DNA of 46,615 bases. It comes from Flavobacteriaceae bacterium CG_4_10_14_3_um_filter_33_47 (GTDB lineage Bacteria; Bacteroidota; Bacteroidia; Flavobacteriales; Flavobacteriaceae). The DNA is taken from assembly GCA_002784145.1 (NCBI GenBank), contig PFKE01000067.1, forward strand, positions 1 to 46,615. Direction: 5' to 3'. Shown piece after piece: positions 42,237 to 46,615 of the stretch (the stretch's first letter is position 1; each line of letters opens with the position of its first letter). The notes under the pieces are model-generated. The model had not been told where the DNA came from. It worked only from the letters and a program-made list of their open reading frames with translations, and did no database searches. The position numbers and the translations under genes were made by a program.

Positions 42237-42265
42237 CATGAATATTTACCGAAATAACATTATAG

Positions 42266-43273
42266 ATGAGCAACGAAAAAGAAGCCAAATTAAAAGCGCT
42301 AAAACTTACTTTAGATAAATTAGACAAAGCCTACGGAAAAGGAACCGTAATGAAAATGAGCGATTCTCCAGTACAAGATGTTGAAGCTATTCCATCTGGC
42401 TCTTTAGGATTAGATATTGCATTGGGTGTTGGTGGCTATCCACGTGGACGCGTTATTGAAATTTATGGGCCAGAATCTTCAGGTAAAACAACCTTAACAT
42501 TGCATGCTATTGCTGAAGCTCAAAAAGCAGGTGGTATTGCTGCTTTTATTGATGCTGAACATGCTTTTGATAGATTTTATGCTGAAAAATTAGGCGTTGA
42601 TATTGACAATTTAATCATCTCTCAACCAGATAATGGTGAGCAAGCTCTGGAAATTACAGATAATTTAATTCGTTCTGGCGCTATTGACATTGTTGTTATT
42701 GACTCTGTTGCGGCCTTAACACCAAAGAGTGAAATTGAAGGAGAAATGGGCGATTCTAAAATGGGCTTACACGCCAGATTAATGTCTCAGGCCTTGCGAA
42801 AATTAACTGGCTCTATTAGTAAAACTAATTGCACTGTTATTTTTATTAACCAATTACGTGATAAAATAGGCGTTATGTTTGGTAATCCAGAAACGACTAC
42901 TGGTGGTAATGCTTTAAAGTTTTATGCCTCTGTGAGATTAGATATCAGACGCTCTACACAAATTAAAGAAACCGATGGTAATGTAACTGGTAATAAAACA
43001 AAAGTTAAAGTGGTTAAAAATAAAGTAGCTCCACCTTTTAAAACAGCAGAATTTGATATTATGTATGGTGAAGGTATCTCAAAAGTTGGAGAAATTTTAG
43101 ATATTGCTGTTGAACATGAAATTATTAAAAAAAGCGGTTCATGGTTTAGCTATGACGACACTAAGCTAGGTCAGGGAAGGGATGCTGTTAAAGCACTTAT
43201 AAAAGATAACCCAGAACTGCAAGATGAACTCGAAATCAAAATTAAAGCCCTTTTAAAAGCTTCCAAAGAATAA
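42266..43273 (+). CDS. recA: Recombinase RecA
   Basis: RecA forms ATP-dependent filaments on single-stranded DNA for strand exchange and SOS signalling. This 335-residue protein has Walker A GPESSGKT near residues 70-77, Walker [16 protein letters not shown], loop segments [20 protein letters not shown] and [20 protein letters not shown]. The C-terminal domain ends at [10 protein letters not shown]; the acidic tail is short. It is followed by a complex terminator. Confidence 0.98.
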   Translation: MSNEKEAKLKALKLTLDKLDKAYGKGTVMKMSDSPVQDVEAIPSGSLGLDIALGVGGYPRGRVIEIYGPESSGKTTLTLHAIAEAQKAGGIAAFIDAEHAFDRFYAEKLGVDIDNLIISQPDNGEQALEITDNLIRSGAIDIVVIDSVAALTPKSEIEGEMGDSKMGLHARLMSQALRKLTGSISKTNCTVIFINQLRDKIGVMFGNPETTTGGNALKFYASVRLDIRRSTQIKETDGNVTGNKTKVKVVKNKVAPPFKTAEFDIMYGEGISKVGEILDIAVEHEIIKKSGSWFSYDDTKLGQGRDAVKALIKDNPELQDELEIKIKALLKASKE

Positions 43274-43276
43274 TTT

Positions 43277-43410
43277 AAAGAGGCTGTCTAAAAAGTTTTT
43301 TTAAGTCCTTGAGAATTGCGTATTTGAAAAATCTCTCCCCGATACCTGTCCAAATAAAAAAGAGGCTGTCTTGACTTTTCAGACAGCCTCTTTTTTATTT
43401 AAATACGCAA
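43277..43410 (+). repeat. Nested repeats around the recA terminator
   Basis: AAAGAGGCTGTCT occurs at 43277-43289 and again at 43359-43371. A separate 10-bp inverted repeat, TTGCGTATTT (43316-43325) with AAATACGCAA (43401-43410), encloses the terminator hairpin. The first AAAGAGGCTGTCT copy can also pair with the terminator's right arm. Confidence 0.6.
43353..43399 (+). terminator. Strong terminator after recA
   Basis: A 19-bp perfect stem runs from 43353-43371 to 43381-43399 (core GAGGCTGTCT with AGACAGCCTC) around a 9-base loop, with T-rich 3' arm. Confidence 0.88.
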
Positions 43411-43464
43411 CCTTTTCTATGTCTACGCATCTATTGATAAAACCCAAATTAAAACAAAAATGCA

Positions 43465-43881
43465 ATGAAACGGTTAATTATATTTTCTTTATTCCTATTT
43501 TTATTTGCTTCGTGTGATCTTGATAGCAACGGAACTGATAATGATATTACGTTAGAGTTATTACCTATTGAAAGTGTTAACATCCCTGAATCATTTTCTT
43601 TAGGTGAAACCTACCCTATCACAGTTAGTTATTTTAGGCCTTCTACTTGTCACACGTTTAAAGAGTTTTATTATTTAAAAAACAATAATGAACGTACCGT
43701 AGCTGTTATCGATTTCAAAGCTATAAACAATGATTGTGTAGACCTTTCAGATGAATTAGTAGAAGCAACTTTTAATTTTATAGTAACTAGTAATGGAAGT
43801 TATATTTTTAAATTTTGGCAAGGTGTTGACGAGAATGACGAAGACCTGTTTTTAACTATTGAAGTGCCCGTTACCAATTAA
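43465..43881 (+). CDS. Small lipoprotein, unknown function
   Basis: This 138-residue protein has a signal peptide and lipobox FLFASC (about residue 17). The mature part is predicted to be a beta-sandwich, with two further cysteines (STCHTFKEFYYL and NNDCVDL) that could form a disulfide. I do not recognise a family with certainty. It is 19 bases upstream of the sigma factor gene on the same strand and may belong to that unit. Confidence 0.8.
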   Translation: MKRLIIFSLFLFLFASCDLDSNGTDNDITLELLPIESVNIPESFSLGETYPITVSYFRPSTCHTFKEFYYLKNNNERTVAVIDFKAINNDCVDLSDELVEATFNFIVTSNGSYIFKFWQGVDENDEDLFLTIEVPVTN

Positions 43882-43900
43882 ACCAATTATTAATTAATAC

Positions 43901-44452
43901 GTGTTTAAATTGAGTTTAAACCAACTCATAGAAAATTGTAAAATTAATGATACTCAAGCGCAAAGTGAATTATACAAGCTCTTTTCGAGCAAACTATTTT
44001 CTGTATGCTTAAAGTATTCAAGAACCTATGCAGAAGCTGAAGACAATTTACAAGATGCTTTTTTGACCATTTATAGAAAAATTGAACAATACAAATACAA
44101 AGGATCTTTTGAGGGTTGGTTAAAACGAATAACCATTAACACGGTTTTACAACGTTACCGCCACGAAAAGGTTTTTGATATGATTTCTGATGATATTGTT
44201 GATGACCATACCATAGAAATAGAAGATGACACTATTTCTGTTGATTATCTTTTACAAATCATCCAGGAATTACCAGACCGATATAGGTTGGTTTTTAACT
44301 TATATGTTTTGGACGGTTATTCTCATAATGACATAGCCAACATGCTAGAAATTAATATAGGCACTTCAAAATCAAATCTAGCACGTGCTAGACAAATTTT
44401 GAAAAAAACTATTGAAAACTATAAAACAACAAGATCTTTACAATCGTTATAA
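43901..44452 (+). CDS. ECF-type RNA polymerase sigma factor
   Basis: This 183-residue sigma-70 family factor has region 2 at about residues 22-87 (AEDNLQDAFLTIYRKIEQYKY, then GWLKRITINTVLQRYRH) and region 4 at about 120-170 (LPDRYRLVFNLYVLDGYSHNDI, then GTSKSNLARARQILKK). Region 3 is missing, as usual for ECF factors. The GTG at 43901 is the first in-frame start after the stop of the lipoprotein gene. The next gene's ATG overlaps its stop (TAATG), typical of a sigma factor with its regulator. Confidence 0.93.
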   Translation: MFKLSLNQLIENCKINDTQAQSELYKLFSSKLFSVCLKYSRTYAEAEDNLQDAFLTIYRKIEQYKYKGSFEGWLKRITINTVLQRYRHEKVFDMISDDIVDDHTIEIEDDTISVDYLLQIIQELPDRYRLVFNLYVLDGYSHNDIANMLEINIGTSKSNLARARQILKKTIENYKTTRSLQSL

Positions 44453-45873
44453 TGAAAGATAAAAAACATATTGACCGATTGTTTCAAGAAGGCTTTAAAG
44501 ATTTTGAAGCCTCGCCAAGTAATACCGTTTGGCAAAACATTGAAAATAAACTAACTCAAAATAAAAAGAAACGCAGAGTCGTCCCTATTTGGTGGCGTTA
44601 TGCTGGTGTTGCGGCACTATTATTATTGTTACTAACCATTGGAGGCATTTATTTTAAAAGTAACCTCAATAATTCTGTAAACAAAATTGTGGATACTGAA
44701 GAAAAAGTTGCCAAACCATCCATTGAAGGCGTTAGTTCAAATAAAAACACAAATAATACCAAACCATCAGAAAGCCATTCTACAGAAACAACTCCAATGA
44801 GCACAAGCTCTCAAAACCTCAACCCATCATCTGAGCCGGTTATTGTTAATTCAAACACTAAAGAAAACACCCATATAAATACAAATTCTTCATCCAAAGA
44901 AAAAACAATTTTAGGGACTAATCCTTCAGTTAATCAAGAGACATTCAATATCGTTGCAAATCAAAATGAAACCATAAAAAACAATAAAATTTCAGAAACG
45001 CAATCTATTGAAATTAAAAAACCTAGTAACAATCTTGTAACAAAAAGGCAAGACACCACTACTGTTGCAGAAGTTAATTTAGACAAGAATAACCCTTTAA
45101 CATCTACAGATAAAACGATTGAAGACGCTATTGCTGAAAACTTTGATGAAGAAACCGAAAGCAACCTATCTAAATGGTCTGTCGCTACCAATGCAGCTCC
45201 CATTTATTTTAATAGCCTTGGGAAAGGTTCTTCATTAGATGCGCAGTTTAATAATAATTCTAAAAATGGTGACGTTACTTTAAGCTATGGTGTTAGTGCT
45301 AGCTATTCCGTTAACAATAAATTAAAAATAAGAACGGGCATTAACCAAGTAAATTTAGGTTACAATACCAATAATATCGTGATTTTTGAAACCGTTGGAT
45401 TAAATTCCAATAGCTTAAAAAATATTGACCCAAACAACACTAATGAAAACATTGCGCTTGTAAGCGGAAATGTTTTAAGTGCGCAAAGTAGTAATGCTTT
45501 TGTTGAGACTTCTATTACATCCATTAATCAATCCTTGGGTTTTATTGAAATTCCTTTAGAAATTGAATACGCTATTATTAATAAGAAATTTGGATTTAAT
45601 GTTATTGGTGGATTTAGTTCCTTTATTTTAAACAACAATGAACTATTTTCTGAAGTTAATGGAAACCAAAGGCTTATAGGAGAGGCCACTAATGTAAACA
45701 AAGTAAGCTACAGTGCTAATTTTGGTTTAGGATTAAGCTATAAACTAACTAAAAAATTAGATTTAAATATGGAGCCTTTATTTAAATATCAAATCAACAC
45801 GTTTAATAATACTTCTGGCAATTTTAAACCCTATTTTATAGGTGTCTATACAGGCATTGGTTTTAAGTTTTAG
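44452..45873 (+). CDS. Membrane-anchored partner of the ECF sigma factor with an outer-membrane-barrel-like C-terminus
   Basis: This 473-residue protein has four parts: a charged cytoplasmic head (about 1-45; HIDRLFQEGFKDFEASPSNTVWQNIENKL), one transmembrane helix at about 48-67, a Ser/Thr/Asn-rich linker at about 75-235, and a C-terminal portion from about 240 with alternating strands ending in GVYTGIGFKF. The last residue is Phe, as in outer-membrane barrels. The head resembles the short anti-sigma-type regions that follow ECF genes in Bacteroidota. It may regulate the sigma factor across the envelope. Family unproven. Confidence 0.8.
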   Translation: MKDKKHIDRLFQEGFKDFEASPSNTVWQNIENKLTQNKKKRRVVPIWWRYAGVAALLLLLLTIGGIYFKSNLNNSVNKIVDTEEKVAKPSIEGVSSNKNTNNTKPSESHSTETTPMSTSSQNLNPSSEPVIVNSNTKENTHINTNSSSKEKTILGTNPSVNQETFNIVANQNETIKNNKISETQSIEIKKPSNNLVTKRQDTTTVAEVNLDKNNPLTSTDKTIEDAIAENFDEETESNLSKWSVATNAAPIYFNSLGKGSSLDAQFNNNSKNGDVTLSYGVSASYSVNNKLKIRTGINQVNLGYNTNNIVIFETVGLNSNSLKNIDPNNTNENIALVSGNVLSAQSSNAFVETSITSINQSLGFIEIPLEIEYAIINKKFGFNVIGGFSSFILNNNELFSEVNGNQRLIGEATNVNKVSYSANFGLGLSYKLTKKLDLNMEPLFKYQINTFNNTSGNFKPYFIGVYTGIGFKF

Positions 45874-45924
45874 GTTTTTGGTTAGGCCTCGATATTTCTT
45901 TAATAATTTTGAAGAAATATCAAG

Positions 45925-45952
45925 AAAACTGCTCTCTCCCAAGAGCAGTTTT
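45925..45952. terminator. Bidirectional terminator between the sigma unit and plsC
   Basis: AAAACTGCTCT pairs with AGAGCAGTTTT around a 6-base loop. A second hairpin, GATATTTCTT (45891-45900) with AAGAAATATC (45912-45921), lies just before it. Confidence 0.82.
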
Positions 45953-45961
45953 TGTTTTGTG

Positions 45962-46615
45962 TTAAAATTTAAGCTGCCTTAAAATAACATCTCTAGCTTT
46001 TGAATTCAACATTTTAGTATCAGCTATTGTTAGTTTTTCAGTCTCTAAAAACTCATCTATTTTAACACGCATTTTTCCTGGACCACCACTAAAAAATGTA
46101 TATGAAAACCGTTTTTTGCTATCTAAAAAAGTTATGGGCACTATGGGAATTTTATGATTAATGGCCAATCTAAAAGCGCCGTCTTTAAACTCATCTAACA
46201 AAATATGCTCTTCAGGAACGCCGCCTTCAGGAAAAATACAAATACTCAACCCCGACTTTAATCGCCGCTGTGCTCTTAAAAAAACAGCCTGTCTGCTTTT
46301 GGCTGAACTTCTATCGACCAAAATACAAGTTCTTTTATAGAAAAATCCGAAAAGTGGAATTTTTGCCAACTCTTTTTTTCCAACGAATACAAACGGATTT
46401 TTAACCGAAATAAGCATTAACATAATATCTGCCATAGAAGTATGGTTGGCTATAAACATGTAACTTTTGTCTTTTCTTGTGGCTTGTTTCGATTGAATTT
46501 TTACTCTAAATCCCATTCCAATCAATATAAATTTGGCCCAAAAACGGGCTAACTTAAAAAAATATGGATACCATGATTCTTTTAAAATAGAAATGATGAG
46601 TAATGGAAACATGAT
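45962..46615 (-). CDS. plsC: 1-acyl-sn-glycerol-3-phosphate acyltransferase (PlsC-like), 5' end outside the window
   Basis: The frame is open to the window edge, so the N-terminus is missing; the ATG at 46612 is probably internal. PlsC acylates lysophosphatidic acid to phosphatidic acid, feeding CdsA. Visible motifs are IANHTSMADIMLML with canonical HX4D (about residues 57-62), the Arg-containing block LVDRSSAKSRQA and FPEGGVPEE (about residues 127-135). At least 217 residues are present. Confidence 0.9.
   Translation of the reverse strand: MMFPLLIISILKESWYPYFFKLARFWAKFILIGMGFRVKIQSKQATRKDKSYMFIANHTSMADIMLMLISVKNPFVFVGKKELAKIPLFGFFYKRTCILVDRSSAKSRQAVFLRAQRRLKSGLSICIFPEGGVPEEHILLDEFKDGAFRLAINHKIPIVPITFLDSKKRFSYTFFSGGPGKMRVKIDEFLETEKLTIADTKMLNSKARDVILRQLKF

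Noticed and set aside
41919-42265. tRNA or other structured RNA gene considered
   Set aside because: No cloverleaf, CCA end or T-loop GTTCGA-type sequence was found; only an orphan terminator supports any RNA.

Overview
This window comes from the chromosome of a member of the Bacteroidota, most likely a marine Flavobacteriaceae. The DNA is visibly AT-rich. Many genes are preceded by the Bacteroidota -7 promoter element TAnnTTTG, and Shine-Dalgarno signals are weak. The gene content is typical of the group: gliding lipoprotein GldH, RicT-type PSP1 protein, DUF4199, DUF3127, DUF4301, the bacterial geranylgeranylglyceryl-phosphate synthase homologue, and an ECF sigma factor followed by a membrane/beta-barrel protein. 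No rRNA, tRNA, CRISPR array, prophage or plasmid function was seen. Both ends cut genes: an OlsF-type acyltransferase on the left and a PlsC-type acyltransferase on the right.

Layout: 1-3.7 kb (minus) holds a PlsC-GNAT bifunctional acyltransferase, aspartate kinase and a GNAT acetyltransferase. From 3.7 to 6.5 kb (plus) are fructose-1,6-bisphosphatase, then a decayed IS1595-type insertion sequence that sits on the 5' end of a broken outer-membrane-protein gene. 6.5-10.7 kb (minus) has a methyltransferase, the CbpM/CbpA co-chaperone pair, Aat, a DUF3127 protein and a flavin reductase. 10.9-13.5 kb has an orphan histidine kinase, a HIT protein, GreA and a Rieske-like lipoprotein. 13.6-20.9 kb is a minus-strand block: PPTase, GGGPS homologue, YkoF-like thiamine-binding protein, PnuC/PnuT transporter, NadR-like kinase, DUF4301, ArfB-type hydrolase, then a TPP riboswitch and the TonB-dependent receptor it controls. 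20.9-25.1 kb has AhcY, Vsr, ribosomal proteins L27 and L21, DUF4199 and a Cys-rich HMA lipoprotein. 25.4-32.9 kb has NUDIX, PyrE, SRPBCC, BirA, RsfS, FtsH, a LUD protein and the lipid set CdsA-Psd-ACBP. 33-41.9 kb (minus) has polyprenyl synthase, RlmN, PBP1A, GldH, RicT, ferredoxin, TrhP and TrhO. 42.2-46.6 kb has RecA, a small lipoprotein, an ECF sigma factor with its overlapping membrane/beta-barrel partner, and PlsC.

Two gene sets stand out. The first is a probable thiamine-salvage locus: a TPP-riboswitch-controlled outer-membrane receptor next to a tightly overlapping set (YkoF-like binder, PnuT-like permease, NadR-like P-loop kinase, DUF4301). The kinase and DUF4301 are candidates for new steps in trapping or processing thiamine or a precursor. 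The second is a three-gene unit in which both known routes to 5-hydroxyuridine at tRNA position 34 (oxygen-dependent TrhO and Fe-S-dependent TrhP) lie side by side with a ferredoxin overlapping trhP. A third, the ECF sigma unit, encodes one polypeptide with an anti-sigma-like head, one inner-membrane helix, a long low-complexity linker and an outer-membrane-barrel-like tail. Most other genes are ordinary housekeeping genes.
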